Shown: positions 41,954 through 51,586 of the stretch, in pieces
Numbering within the stretch: position 1 is the stretch's first letter
Layout: the number at the start of each line of letters is the position of its first letter
NCBI RefSeq assembly: GCF_000828895.1
Contig: NZ_AP014568.1
Coordinates: forward strand, 1,061,858 to 1,125,857
Origin: Serpentinimonas raichei
Lineage (GTDB): Bacteria > Pseudomonadota > Gammaproteobacteria > Burkholderiales > Burkholderiaceae_C
DNA length: 64,000 nt
Direction: 5' to 3'
Notes under the pieces: model-generated
What the model saw: the letters and a program-made list of their open reading frames with translations, nothing else
What the model was told of the DNA's origin: nothing
Databases searched by the model: none
Position numbers and translations under genes: made by a program

Positions 41954-42655
41954 ATGTACTTGCTGATCGTGGAAGACGACGACCGGGTAGCCGATTTTCT
42001 GCGCCGGGGCCTGGCCGCCGAGGGCTACCAAACCCAGCGCGTGGCCAATGCCGAAGAGGCGCTGCTGCGCCTGCGCCAGCACCCCTGCGACCTGCTGCTG
42101 CTCGACCTGATGCTGCCGGGCATGAGTGGCATCGAGCTGTGCCAGCGGCTGCGCGCCGAGCGCCTGCAAATGCCGGTGCTCATGCTCACCGCGCTGGACG
42201 GGGTGGAGGACCGGGTCACGGGCTTGCGCTGCGGGGCCGACGACTATCTGGGCAAGCCCTTTGCCTTCGATGAACTGCTGGCGCGCATCGAGGCGCTGCT
42301 GCGCCGCCCATCGGTGCTGGCTCAGAGCGCGCGCACGCTGCAGGTGGCCGACTTGCTGTTCGACCGCGACCAGATGCAGTGCTGGCGCGCCGGCCGAACC
42401 CTGAACCTGACGGCCAAGGAGCTGGCGCTGCTGGAGCTGCTCATGAGCGCGCCCGGGCGCCTGTTCAGCCGCGAGCGCATATTGGCCAACGTCTGGGGCA
42501 GCTACGAAGACCCACTCACCAACGTGGTCGAGGTCTATATCCGGCGCCTGCGCGCCAAGATCGATGAGGGGCACGCACTGGCCCTGATCAAGACCGTGCG
42601 CGGTCTGGGCTACCGGCTCGACGCCGTTGCGGCGACAACAGCGCCTAACTCATAA
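41954..42655 (+). CDS. OmpR/PhoB family response regulator
   Basis: This 233-residue regulator has a receiver (LLIVEDDDRVADFLRRGLAAEGY, phosphoacceptor in LLLLDLMLPGMSG near residue 51, Lys in GKPFAFDELLARI) and a winged-helix DNA-binding domain (LTAKELALLELLMSAPGRLFSRERIL, then VVEVYIRRLRAKID). It follows the kinase after 97 bp. That gap is C-rich and almost free of G, and no Shine-Dalgarno sequence precedes the ATG. Its targets are unknown. Confidence 0.94.
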   Translation: MYLLIVEDDDRVADFLRRGLAAEGYQTQRVANAEEALLRLRQHPCDLLLLDLMLPGMSGIELCQRLRAERLQMPVLMLTALDGVEDRVTGLRCGADDYLGKPFAFDELLARIEALLRRPSVLAQSARTLQVADLLFDRDQMQCWRAGRTLNLTAKELALLELLMSAPGRLFSRERILANVWGSYEDPLTNVVEVYIRRLRAKIDEGHALALIKTVRGLGYRLDAVAATTAPNS

Positions 42656-42721
42656 GCAAAACCGGCGTTGTACACTGCCCGCACTGCGCCCGCACCGGGT
42701 GCCCTCCTCCTAACCCCCAGC

Positions 42722-43117
42722 ATGCTCACCGACGCCACACCGCACCGATCTTCCATTGCACCCTATGAAGCGCCCTTGGCCCACGTGCCGGGCAGTGTGT
42801 ATTTCTGGTGGGCGTTTTTCGCCTTGGGCGTGGTGGCCTTGGGCTCGGGTTTGTGGGGGTTGGTGTGGCGCCGCGTGCGCCGGCGCCGTTTGCGCGCCGA
42901 TCTGGCGCAATGGCCCAGCCAAGCCGATCGGGCCGTTCAAGCGCGTTTTTTGATCGAACTGGTGCGCCACCACCGGCTCAAACCCGCAGCGCAATGGGTC
43001 GAGGCGGTGGATCAGGCCGGCCAAAGCGAGGTCTGCACAGACCACGGAGATGATTCCGATCTCAACCCGCTGCTGGCCCTGCGCGACGCCGTCCATGAGA
43101 TGGAGTACGTGGACTAG
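42722..43117 (+). CDS. Hypothetical single-pass membrane protein
   Basis: This 131-residue protein is of unrecognised family. It has one membrane helix (about residues 25-47, VYFWWAFFALGVVALGSGLWGLVW) followed by an Arg-rich stop-transfer stretch (RRVRRRRLRA) and a soluble helical tail ending in an acidic segment. A TACACT -10-like hexamer occurs at 42671-42676. The ATG at 42722 is preferred to an in-frame start at 42668, which lies on that hexamer. It could be part of the preceding two-component operon, though that is not shown. Confidence 0.65.
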   Translation: MLTDATPHRSSIAPYEAPLAHVPGSVYFWWAFFALGVVALGSGLWGLVWRRVRRRRLRADLAQWPSQADRAVQARFLIELVRHHRLKPAAQWVEAVDQAGQSEVCTDHGDDSDLNPLLALRDAVHEMEYVD

Positions 43118-43141
43118 GTCCCCACACAAACCAGCCTAGGT

Positions 43142-44095
43142 CTAAGCCACGCCCGCCCGCACGCTGTTGCGGCCGGCTTTTTTGGCGCGGTACAGGTTGT
43201 GGTCGGCTTCGCGCAGCAAATCGTCGGCGCCGTGCATCAGGTCGAGTCGGGCGCAGCCCACGCCGATGCTGACCGTCACCGCCGGCCAGGCGGCCCCAGT
43301 AACACCGGGCTGGGTTTCTTGGTGCACGCGCTGGCGCAATAGCTCGGCCAGGTGCAGGGCGCCGTACTCGTCGGTATCGGTCAGCAGGCAGACAAACTCC
43401 TCGCCCCCGTAACGGGCTACGAGGTCGGTCGGGCGCTGCAGGCCGCTGGCCAAGGCAGCCGCCACCCGGCGCACACAATCGTCGCCGTTTTGGTGGCCGT
43501 GCGTGTCGTTGAAGCGCTTGAAGTGGTCGACGTCGATCAGCAGGGCGCTCAGGGGCGCACCGCTGCGCTGGCTGCGCGCCCACTCGATCGCCAGCCGTTC
43601 GTCAAAATGGCGCCGGTTGGCGATGCCGGTCAGACCGTCGAGAAACACCCAGCGGCGCAGCAAATCGCCCTGGCGCTTGAGCGTGAGGTGGGTTTTGACA
43701 CGCGCGCGCACCACTTTGGTGTTGAACGGTTTGCCGATGAAATCGACCGCCCCCACGTCGAGGCCGTGGGCTTCGGAATCGGGGTCGGAGTTGGCGGTCA
43801 GGAAGATCACCGGGATGTCGTGCGTAAGCTCGTCGGCTTGCAGGCGCTGGCAGACCTCGAAGCCGTCCAAGCCCGGCATGACCACGTCGAGCAAGATCAG
43901 GTCGGGCTGCTGCTGGCGCGCGATTTCAAGCGCCTTGAGGCCATCGGTGGCGGCAAACACCTGGTGATCCGAAGCGAAGACGCGATAGAGCAGTTGCACG
44001 TTGACGGGCTGATCATCGACCACCAGCAGGCGCGGCCGGCGTTCGAGTGCATCCCCCAACGGGGTTCCAGGTGGCAAGGTTTGAGCAAGATCCAT
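43142..44095 (-). CDS. Response regulator diguanylate cyclase (REC-GGDEF)
   Basis: This 317-residue protein has an N-terminal receiver (LLVVDDQPVNVQLLYRVF, phosphoacceptor in LILLDVVMPGLDG, Lys in FIGKPFN) and a GGDEF domain with an intact GGEEF motif and the RxxD I-site RPTD five residues before it. This architecture matches PleD/WspR-like regulated c-di-GMP synthases. Its ATG overlaps the TAA of the hybrid kinase by one base, so it is likely the cognate output of that kinase. Confidence 0.94.
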   Translation of the reverse strand: MDLAQTLPPGTPLGDALERRPRLLVVDDQPVNVQLLYRVFASDHQVFAATDGLKALEIARQQQPDLILLDVVMPGLDGFEVCQRLQADELTHDIPVIFLTANSDPDSEAHGLDVGAVDFIGKPFNTKVVRARVKTHLTLKRQGDLLRRWVFLDGLTGIANRRHFDERLAIEWARSQRSGAPLSALLIDVDHFKRFNDTHGHQNGDDCVRRVAAALASGLQRPTDLVARYGGEEFVCLLTDTDEYGALHLAELLRQRVHQETQPGVTGAAWPAVTVSIGVGCARLDLMHGADDLLREADHNLYRAKKAGRNSVRAGVA

Positions 44096-47000
44096 TAGGC
44101 AGGATTTTCATCCAAGTAAGCGTCGCATATGGCCAAGGCAGCAGAAAAATCAAGGTTCTGTACGGCTTGCAGCAACAGGGGCAGGCGTTCGCCCAAGGCG
44201 CCGGCATGTGGTGGGGCCAATTGCTGGGCCAAATCCAGCGCCTGCATATCGAACGCGAGCAAGCAAGCGCGCAGCCGCTGCAAGGCTTGGTGCAGCGCTG
44301 GGTCGGGTTGCGCGTTGGCCACGGGGGGCTGCAGCGGCGTTTGCTGCGGCGCAGCCGCGAAGGCGGGCTGTGTCAGGGCCTGCTGCAGCGCGGCAGCGGC
44401 GCCATCCAGGGCATCGAGCAAGGCCGCCAAGCTGGGCTCGGCCGCGCCCGGGCGCTGGCCAGCACCGGGCTGGGCCTCGGCAAAGGCCGCTTCGGCACGC
44501 GCCGCAGCCTGCGCCAGCGCTTGCGCCCCGACCGTGGCCGCCAAGCCCTTGAGGGTGTGGAGCTCGCGCACCGCCTCTGCTTGCGCGGGCGGCTGCCCTG
44601 AGGCCAGCCAGCCGCGCACCGCGTGGGCGTAGCGAGGCAAATCCGCAACCACTTTTTGCGCCACCTGGCTATACAAATCGTGCTGGCGCCCCATGCGCGA
44701 CAGCGCCGCATCGAGGTCCAGCACCGGGGCGGTGGCGTTGGGTGCTGCTGCAGGTGCCAGCCCCTTGGGCCGCAGACGGGCCTCTGGCACGGCCAGCGCC
44801 TCGCCCCCCACCCAGTGGCGCAGCAGGGCCACCAACTGGTCGAGCTCAAACGGCTTGCCGATGTGATCCACCATGCCGGCCTCTAGGCAGGCTTGGCGGT
44901 CGCTCTCCATGGCGTTGGCGGTCATGGCGATCAGCGGCGGGCAGTGCGGGCCCAGCCCGGCGCGCAGCAGGCGGCTGGCCGTCAGGCCATCCATTTCGGG
45001 CATCTGCAAATCCATCAGCACCGCATCAAAATCGACTGGTGCGGGGTGGGCGGGCGCGCAGTCGTGCTCGTCGAAACCGAGTTGACGCAAGGCGGCGCGG
45101 CCGTGATCGGCCAGCGTCACGAGGGCGCCTTCGCCTTGCAAGAGCTCGAGCGCGATCTGCTGATTGATGCGGTTGTCTTCGACCACCAGCAGGCGCAGGC
45201 CCGGCAGGCGCTGCGCAGGGTCCGGGCTGGCCACGCTGCTGGGCAGGGGAGCGTGCGCCGCTTGCAGCTGCACCTGCTCCAGTGCCAGGCGCAGCATCGG
45301 GGACGTCACGGGTTTGACCAGTTGCACCGCGTGGCCCATATGGTCTGGTGCGCCTGCGGCCCCCCCTGCCCCCAGCAGGTCGCGGCCGTGCGCAGTGAGC
45401 CAAATCAGTTTGGGGCATAGCGGGGCCGGCACGGTCTGGCGCAGGCGCTCGATCGGGGCAAGATCGGTGGGTTCAAAAAACGAGCCATCGACCACTGCCA
45501 CATCAAAGCCCGCAGGGTGGGGGGCGCCTTCTGGAGCGTTTGGATCCAAGGGTTGCAGCAGCAACTGCAAGGCTTGCATGGATTCGGCATCGGCCCCAAA
45601 AGCCAAGCAGTCGCAACCCAAATCGGTCAGCATGCGCTGCAGCAAAGCGCGCGCGGGTTGGTAGCTGTGCAGCAGCAGCACGCGCCAGCGGGGCAAGGGT
45701 CCCGTGGTAGGCATGGCCTCGGGCGCTTCGGTGGGCAGCGGAAAATGCAGCGTAAAGCTAAAAATGCTGCCGCGCCCGGGCACACTCAAAAGCTGAATAT
45801 CGCTGCCCATCAGGCGCAGCAAGTGGCGGCTGATGGGCAGCCCCAGTCCGGTGCCGCCAAAGCGGCGCGTGGTCGAGCCTTCGGCTTGGGTAAAGCCGCT
45901 GAATATTTTTTCTTGGTGCTCGGTGGCAATGCCGATGCCGGTGTCACGCACCGTGACCTCGAGCGCGACTTGCTGTGCCGTCTGGTGCAACAGCTCGATT
46001 TTGAGCCGCACCTCGCCCTGCGGGGTGAACTTGATGGCGTTGCTGATCAGGTTGAGCAGCACTTGGTGCAGGCGCAGGTCGTCGCCCACCAACCGGTCAG
46101 GAATTCGCGGATCGACATCGAACAACAGCTCCAGCGGCTTGCTGCCCAGATTGACCGACAGCAGGGTCGAGAGGTTTTGCAGCAACTCGTCCAAAGCAAA
46201 AGGACGCGGGTCGAGCGCCATGCGTCCGGCCTCGATTTTGGAGAAGTCCAAAATGTCGTTGATCAAGCCCAACAGCGCCCGGCTGGCCCCTTCGGCCTTG
46301 AGGGCGTAATCGGCCTGGCGCGGATTGAGCCCGGTTTTTTTGAGCAAAGCCAGCATGCCCAGAATGGCGTTCATGGGGGTGCGGATTTCATGGCTCATAT
46401 TGGCCAGAAACTGGCTCTTGGCGGCGCTGTTGGCCTCGGCCATTTCCTTGGCGTGGGTGAGCGCCGCCCGTTGCGCCTGGCGCTGCGCCTCGCGTTCGGT
46501 GATGTCTTGGATGGCCCCGATCACCTGCACCACCTGCTCGGCCTGCATCTGCGCCTCGCCCACCACATGCACGCGGCGCGCCTGCCCGCTGGCTGTCAGC
46601 AGATCGAGCTCCATGTCGATCGGCTGTGCGGCCTCGAAGGCCTGCTGCAAACCGGCCTCGAACTGCGCCCGTGCAGGCTGCGGACAGTGCGCCAGCGCTT
46701 GTTCCAGCGACGGTTGCTGCCCCTCGGGCAGTTCGTGAATGCGAAAGGTCTGCGCCGTCCATTCCAGCCGCATGCCCTCGCGGTGCACCATCCACCCCCC
46801 CACGCCAGCAATGCGCCCCGCGTTGTCCAAGAAGGCGCGGCTGGCCAGCAGCTGCGCCTCTTTGCGGCGCAAGTCGGTCACGTCCTGCATGATGCCGACC
46901 ATGCGGCCGCGCTCGTTGCCCTCGCTCTCGGTCACCAGCCCAACCGATTTGAGGTGACGAATTTCACCCGAGGGCCAGCAGACCCGGAACTCGGCCTCGT

Positions 47001-48489
47001 AGTGCTTACCCCACTGCATCACATCCACCAGCAGCGCGTGCGTGTGCAACAAGTCGGCCGGGTGTACGCGCTGGCGCCACAGGCGGCGCAGCTCGCTCGA
47101 GGGCAGATCCTCCTCGATGGCAAAGTGCTCGCGCATCTGCCGGTTCCAGACCACATCGCCGCTGACCACGTCGATTTCCCAAACCCCGAGCTGCGCGCTG
47201 CGCGCCGCCAGCCGAAAGCGCTCGTTGGCGCGTTGCAACTCGACCTCGACCAGCTTGCCCGGCGTCACGTCGGTGTGTGTGCCAGCCATCCAGATCGGGC
47301 GCCCGTCTGGGCTGGTGCTGATGACCTTGCCGCGCGAATGCACCCAGACCCAATGCCCAAGGCGGTGGCGCAGGCGAAACTCGGACTCGAAAAACGGGCT
47401 GTCGCCGTTGAGGTGGGTTTCGATCAACTGCATGGTGCGCGTGAGGTCGCCTGGCTCCACGCGTTCGCTCCACCAGACCACCGTCAGGTGCTCGCTTTCT
47501 TGCCCCTCGTGGCCGATCATGGCCATCCAGTTGCGGTTGACCTGCAACTCCCCCGTTTCCACATTCCAGCGCCAGGTTCCGACTTGGGTGCCTTCGATCA
47601 CCCCCACCAGTTCTTCGCGCTCGAGCATCAGTTGCTGCTCGATGCCTTTGCGCTGGCTGATGTCGAGCAAAATGCCAGCAATCAGCGCGGCCCGGCCATC
47701 GGAGTGGCGGCGCTGAATGCTGCTGCGGCTCAAAACCCAAACCCAGTGCCCTTGGGCGTGGCGCAAGCGAAACTCGACTTCATTGAGCGGCTGCTGCGCC
47801 GTCAGTTGCAGTTGCTGTACCTGCTGCACCCGCTGGCGGTCGTCGGGGTGCATGCGCGCCAACAGGTGCTCGGCCGAGCCCTGTAAGCTGCTCGGCCCTT
47901 CGCCCAGCATGGCGGCATACTGTTCGTCCACGGCCAGCAAGTCTTGATCGACCTGATAAGTCCAGGTGCCGGCGCCGGTGCCGCTCAAAATCAGGTGCAG
48001 CCGCTCGCTTTGTTCGCGCAAGCGCGCCTCGGCCAGTTTGCGCTCGGTAATGTCTTGTTGCAGTGAAATGTAGCCGGTCAAACGGCCCGCGGCATCGCGC
48101 ACGGGCTGTATTTCCAGCGCCACCCAGTAGCCGCGGCCATCTTTGCGGCGGTTGAGCAGTTCGCCCTTGAACGGCGCCTCGTCGCGCAAGGCCTGCTTGA
48201 GTTGCGCCAGCACGGCGGGGTCGGTTTGCCCAAACTGCAACAAGCGGCCCGGGCTCTGGCCCAGGATTTCGGACAGGCTATAGCCCGAAATGCACTCAAA
48301 GCCGTGGTTGACCCATTCGATGCGCCCGCGCACATCGGTCACCACCACCGCGGTGTCGGCGTGCGTGGCCAGCATCGACAGGGCGCTGGCGGGATGGGTG
48401 GGATCGAGATTCGAAGCCAAATCTAAAAGATCCAAAATGGGGTGGGCGACCCGTTGCAACGGGCACTGGTGCAACGCATTATCGGGCAT
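44095..48489 (-). CDS. Giant hybrid histidine kinase with about five PAS domains, two receivers and HPt
   Basis: This 1464-residue kinase has no clear membrane segments. About five PAS/PAC units (for example VVVTDVRGRIEWVNHGFECISGYSLSEILGQ and the W-x-W repeats GHWVWVLSR and GHWVWVHSR) occupy residues 20-680. A DHp domain (FLANMSHEIRTPMNAILGML, about 690) and ATPase (LNLISNAIKFTPQG, GTGLGLPIS) follow. A degenerate receiver (about 940-1075), an intact receiver (LLVVEDNRINQQIALELL, VLMDLQMPEMDG; about 1095-1215) and an HPt domain (ELHTLKGLAATVG, His about 1311) complete it. The ATG at 48489 is preferred. A TTG at 48549 would give a TTGA overlap with the yitT-like gene. It feeds the adjacent REC-GGDEF. 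Confidence 0.92.
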   Translation of the reverse strand: MPDNALHQCPLQRVAHPILDLLDLASNLDPTHPASALSMLATHADTAVVVTDVRGRIEWVNHGFECISGYSLSEILGQSPGRLLQFGQTDPAVLAQLKQALRDEAPFKGELLNRRKDGRGYWVALEIQPVRDAAGRLTGYISLQQDITERKLAEARLREQSERLHLILSGTGAGTWTYQVDQDLLAVDEQYAAMLGEGPSSLQGSAEHLLARMHPDDRQRVQQVQQLQLTAQQPLNEVEFRLRHAQGHWVWVLSRSSIQRRHSDGRAALIAGILLDISQRKGIEQQLMLEREELVGVIEGTQVGTWRWNVETGELQVNRNWMAMIGHEGQESEHLTVVWWSERVEPGDLTRTMQLIETHLNGDSPFFESEFRLRHRLGHWVWVHSRGKVISTSPDGRPIWMAGTHTDVTPGKLVEVELQRANERFRLAARSAQLGVWEIDVVSGDVVWNRQMREHFAIEEDLPSSELRRLWRQRVHPADLLHTHALLVDVMQWGKHYEAEFRVCWPSGEIRHLKSVGLVTESEGNERGRMVGIMQDVTDLRRKEAQLLASRAFLDNAGRIAGVGGWMVHREGMRLEWTAQTFRIHELPEGQQPSLEQALAHCPQPARAQFEAGLQQAFEAAQPIDMELDLLTASGQARRVHVVGEAQMQAEQVVQVIGAIQDITEREAQRQAQRAALTHAKEMAEANSAAKSQFLANMSHEIRTPMNAILGMLALLKKTGLNPRQADYALKAEGASRALLGLINDILDFSKIEAGRMALDPRPFALDELLQNLSTLLSVNLGSKPLELLFDVDPRIPDRLVGDDLRLHQVLLNLISNAIKFTPQGEVRLKIELLHQTAQQVALEVTVRDTGIGIATEHQEKIFSGFTQAEGSTTRRFGGTGLGLPISRHLLRLMGSDIQLLSVPGRGSIFSFTLHFPLPTEAPEAMPTTGPLPRWRVLLLHSYQPARALLQRMLTDLGCDCLAFGADAESMQALQLLLQPLDPNAPEGAPHPAGFDVAVVDGSFFEPTDLAPIERLRQTVPAPLCPKLIWLTAHGRDLLGAGGAAGAPDHMGHAVQLVKPVTSPMLRLALEQVQLQAAHAPLPSSVASPDPAQRLPGLRLLVVEDNRINQQIALELLQGEGALVTLADHGRAALRQLGFDEHDCAPAHPAPVDFDAVLMDLQMPEMDGLTASRLLRAGLGPHCPPLIAMTANAMESDRQACLEAGMVDHIGKPFELDQLVALLRHWVGGEALAVPEARLRPKGLAPAAAPNATAPVLDLDAALSRMGRQHDLYSQVAQKVVADLPRYAHAVRGWLASGQPPAQAEAVRELHTLKGLAATVGAQALAQAAARAEAAFAEAQPGAGQRPGAAEPSLAALLDALDGAAAALQQALTQPAFAAAPQQTPLQPPVANAQPDPALHQALQRLRACLLAFDMQALDLAQQLAPPHAGALGERLPLLLQAVQNLDFSAALAICDAYLDENPA

Positions 48490-48545
48490 CGGACGCACGG
48501 CCCTAAGCCGTGTGAGCCCAGAACCGCTGCGGCCCCATCGGACCT

Positions 48546-49172
48546 TCAAACCCCCATGTAGCGGCCAGTTCGGTGGTTGACTGCAATGACCATATTCAGG
48601 GCCAGCGCCCCCAGCAGCGACAACAGCACCTGCTTGGGCGGCAGCAGCGTGAAGGCGAGCAGCAGGAGCAACGCATCGAAACCCATCTGCACCACCCCGG
48701 CGCGCCAGCCTAGGCGCTTTTGCAGATAGACCGCCAAAATCCCAATGCCGCCCAAACTGGCGTGGTGACGCAACAGCATCAAGATACCGGTTCCGGCCAG
48801 CAGCCCCGCCAGCACGGCAGCCAGCACCGGGTGCAGCCGCTCAAAACCCAGCCACAAAGGCAGCCACTGCACCCACAGCGCCAGCAAGGCCACGGCGGCA
48901 AAGGTTTTGAGGGTGAACACGGGCCCCAGAGTCAACCAAGCAAAGACATAAAACGGCAGATTGAGCACAAACAACAGCCAGCCCAGCGGCCAAGCGAATG
49001 CGTAATGCAGCAAAAATGCCAACCCGGTGGTGCCCCCTGTGAGCAGCAGCGCCTGCTGAAACATGAGCACGGCCAAGGCCACGAACAAACTGGCCACCAG
49101 CAGGCCCTGCGCGTCTTCAAAGTGGCTGTGTGGGGCTGCTGCGGCAACCCCGGCCAGTGGCGGCTGGCTCAT
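48546..49172 (-). CDS. YitT family membrane protein
   Basis: This 208-residue polytopic protein has five or six hydrophobic segments and the YitT pattern ALLLTGGTTGLAFLLHYAF, LNLPFYVFAWLTLGPVFTLKTF and LRHHASLGGIGILAVYLQKRLGWRAG. Function is poorly defined; the family is thought to transport or sense a small molecule. It starts with ATG overlapping the stop of the MASE2-GGDEF gene and precedes the hybrid kinase, so it is embedded in a c-di-GMP signalling operon. Confidence 0.88.
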   Translation of the reverse strand: MSQPPLAGVAAAAPHSHFEDAQGLLVASLFVALAVLMFQQALLLTGGTTGLAFLLHYAFAWPLGWLLFVLNLPFYVFAWLTLGPVFTLKTFAAVALLALWVQWLPLWLGFERLHPVLAAVLAGLLAGTGILMLLRHHASLGGIGILAVYLQKRLGWRAGVVQMGFDALLLLLAFTLLPPKQVLLSLLGALALNMVIAVNHRTGRYMGV

Positions 49173-50320
49173 GGCCCCCCCGCCCAGCCGACTTCAGCCA
49201 GCAGCACCCGGTTGCGCCCTTGCGCCTTGGCCGCATAGAGCGCCAGATCGGCCTGATGGATGAGCGCATCGGGTTCACTGGCATGCAAGGGTGCCACCGC
49301 CACCCCAACCGAAAGGCTCAGACTCAAACGGGCCCCGTTGACCCAGATCTCCAGCGCCGCAAAAGCCTGTCGCAACACTTGGGCGCGCTCATAGGCCACA
49401 TCGGCCCCCATGCCGGGCAGCAGCAACAAAAACTCCTCGCCGCCGTAGCGGCAGGCAAGGTCTTCGCGGCGAATCGCATCATTTAGCAACTGCGCCAATC
49501 GAATCAGCACCTGATCGCCCGCGCCATGACCGTATCGGTCGTTGATTTGCTTGAAATGATCGATGTCAAGCAGCGCCACGCACAGCGGCAATTTCTCGCG
49601 CTGGCAACGCGCCCACTCTCTTTCTAGCGTTGATTGCAGGTAGCGCCGGTTGAACATGCCGGTGAGGGGGTCGCGAATGGCTTGTTCGCGCAGCTCCACC
49701 TGCAGCCGCTCGATTTCATGCAAGCGCTCGGACAGCGCGCCGTTGAGCGCTTGCAATTCAGACTCGCGCGCCCGCAGCGACTCCCGGGTTTTACGCAGCG
49801 CCAGCGTGCGCCGGTGTGCCAGCACACCGATACTGAGCAAATAAACCGACAAACCCAGCATAAAAATCAGCATCACCACGGTGCTCTCTTGGGGCTGAAA
49901 TTGCCAGCCACCCAAGGTGCCGCCGAGCAGAGCCCCTGCAGCAAACAGACCGATCGCCCAGAAAATGCCGGAAACACCGCGAAAAATGGCATTATTGACC
50001 GCGCTGCTGATAAACAAGGCAAAAGCAATAAAGAATGGAAACCCCAGCCACGCCGCCCACGCACCAAACAAGAAGCTGTCAAGCCACAGATGCTGCAGCT
50101 CGGCCTGCCTAGGGTTGCCGGCCCGGCGAGCGCGCAGGTAAATCAGATGCGGGTACAGCAAAAACTGAACACCGAGCAAGACCCAAGCCCAAAGCGGCGG
50201 CTCTTGCCCCCACAAGTGAATGGCCAGCAATAGCAGCACGATCGGAAAACCCACGCTGCGAATCACCCAGTGGGTCGTGACGATCCAGTGCAAACGGGGT
50301 GCAGGCGTGGTGACAGACAT
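49169..50320 (-). CDS. Membrane diguanylate cyclase with MASE2-like domain
   Basis: This 383-residue protein has about five membrane helices in its first 185 residues. They resemble MASE2, the N-terminal domain of AdrA/DgcC: PLWAWVLLGVQFLLYPHLIYLRARRAGNPRQAELQHLWLDS is the characteristic region. A coiled coil (about 190-220) leads to a GGDEF domain with DPLTGMFNRRYLQ, LLDIDHFKQIND and an intact GGEEF preceded by the I-site RRED. The ATG at 50320 gives a complete MASE2 start. Its stop overlaps the yitT-like ATG. It heads the four-gene signalling operon and diverges from hemH. Confidence 0.93.
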   Translation of the reverse strand: MSVTTPAPRLHWIVTTHWVIRSVGFPIVLLLLAIHLWGQEPPLWAWVLLGVQFLLYPHLIYLRARRAGNPRQAELQHLWLDSFLFGAWAAWLGFPFFIAFALFISSAVNNAIFRGVSGIFWAIGLFAAGALLGGTLGGWQFQPQESTVVMLIFMLGLSVYLLSIGVLAHRRTLALRKTRESLRARESELQALNGALSERLHEIERLQVELREQAIRDPLTGMFNRRYLQSTLEREWARCQREKLPLCVALLDIDHFKQINDRYGHGAGDQVLIRLAQLLNDAIRREDLACRYGGEEFLLLLPGMGADVAYERAQVLRQAFAALEIWVNGARLSLSLSVGVAVAPLHASEPDALIHQADLALYAAKAQGRNRVLLAEVGWAGGP

Positions 50321-50446
50321 GCCGAAAAATGTGATTTTTATAGTTTGGGTAGCATCTTGTTCAACTGCAAGCGGTTGTGCGTAGCAAGCAAGCGACCCGC
50401 ATGGGCTGGCAAAAGAACAAGTGCTCGATTTGTATGAGAATAGCAT

Positions 50447-51538
50447 ATGCCCATGCAAACCGAACCCCCCTATTCCCATGATCAAAGCCCAAAAACCGGG
50501 CTTTTGTTGTGCAACCTCGGCACCCCCACCGCCCCCACCGCCGCGGCGCTGCGCCCTTATCTGGCGCAGTTTTTGAGCGACCCGCGGGTGGTCGAACTGC
50601 CGCGCTTGCTCTGGTGGCCGATTTTGCACGGCGTGGTGCTGCGGCTGCGGCCGCGCAAGTCAGCCGCCAAGTACGCCAGCATCTGGCTGCCCGATGGCTC
50701 GCCGCTCAAGGTCTGGACCGAACGCCAGGCCAAGCTGCTGCAGGGCTACTTGGGTGAGCGCGGGCACCACGTGCAGGTGCGCTGGGCCATGCGCTACGGC
50801 CAGCCGTCGGTGGCCAGCGGGCTCGATGCGCTCAAGGCCGCCGGTTGCACGCGCATTCTGGTGCTGTCCGCCTACCCCCAGTACAGCGCCGCCACCACCG
50901 CCAGCGTGGCCGACGCCGTATTTGCTTGGGGGCGCACGGTGCGCAACCTGCCTGAGCTGCGGCTGGTGCGCAACTACCACGACCAGCCCGAATACATAGC
51001 CGCGTTGGCGGCCTCGGTGCGCAGGCACTGGCAGGCACACGGACGCCCCAACGTGCTGCTGCTGAGCTTTCACGGCATGCCGGCGCGCACGCTCGAAAAA
51101 GGCGACCCCTACCACTGCGAATGCCACAAAACCGCGCGCCTGCTGGCCGAGGCGCTGGGCCTGAGCGCCGACCAGTACCGGGTCACCTTTCAGTCGCGTT
51201 TCGGCCGCGCCAAGTGGCTACAACCCTACACCGAACCCACGCTGATCGAACTGGCGCGCAGCGGTGTGGATCGGGTGGACGCGATCTGCCCCGGCTTCTC
51301 CTGCGACTGCATCGAGACACTGGAGGAAATCAACCTCGAAGCCCGCAGCGCTTTCCTTCAAGCCGGCGGCAAGGCGTTTCATTACATCCCCTGCCTCAAC
51401 GACAGCCACGAGGGCATGCAAGCCTTGACCGCATTGTGCGAACAGCATCTGTTGGGCTGGCCCACTCGGCTGCCGCCCGACCCCAGCGCCTGCGCGCACA
51501 GCCGCCAGCGCGCTTTGAGCATGGGCGCCAAAAGCTGA
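50447..51538 (+). CDS. hemH: Ferrochelatase
   Basis: This 363-residue enzyme inserts ferrous iron into protoporphyrin IX in the last step of heme synthesis. It shows [43 protein letters not shown], the active-site His in [28 protein letters not shown], and the C-terminal [15 protein letters not shown] and IPCLNDS. An alternative ATG at 50453 would remove two residues. It stands alone, diverging from the diguanylate cyclase operon. Confidence 0.96.
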   Translation: MPMQTEPPYSHDQSPKTGLLLCNLGTPTAPTAAALRPYLAQFLSDPRVVELPRLLWWPILHGVVLRLRPRKSAAKYASIWLPDGSPLKVWTERQAKLLQGYLGERGHHVQVRWAMRYGQPSVASGLDALKAAGCTRILVLSAYPQYSAATTASVADAVFAWGRTVRNLPELRLVRNYHDQPEYIAALAASVRRHWQAHGRPNVLLLSFHGMPARTLEKGDPYHCECHKTARLLAEALGLSADQYRVTFQSRFGRAKWLQPYTEPTLIELARSGVDRVDAICPGFSCDCIETLEEINLEARSAFLQAGGKAFHYIPCLNDSHEGMQALTALCEQHLLGWPTRLPPDPSACAHSRQRALSMGAKS

Positions 51539-51580
51539 GCAGGGCACTCCAATCTTTAACCCAAGGGCTCGCGAAAAGCC

Positions 51581-51586
51581 TACAAT
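51581..51586 (+). promoter_or_regulatory. Candidate -10 box upstream of the phasin gene
   Basis: TACAAT (5 of 6 bases) is 43 bp after hemH and 148 bp before the phasin ATG, giving a 5' leader of about 140 bases. The leader holds a short imperfect hairpin (CCTGACC TGC GGTCGGG) and no open frame of note. The -35 region is weak (TTTAAC with a long spacer). Confidence 0.45.

Noticed and set aside
45517..47886. 789-codon open frame antisense to the hybrid kinase
   Set aside because: The opposite strand has clear PAS, DHp, ATPase, receiver and HPt motifs. The antisense product is Gln/His/Arg-rich with no domain.
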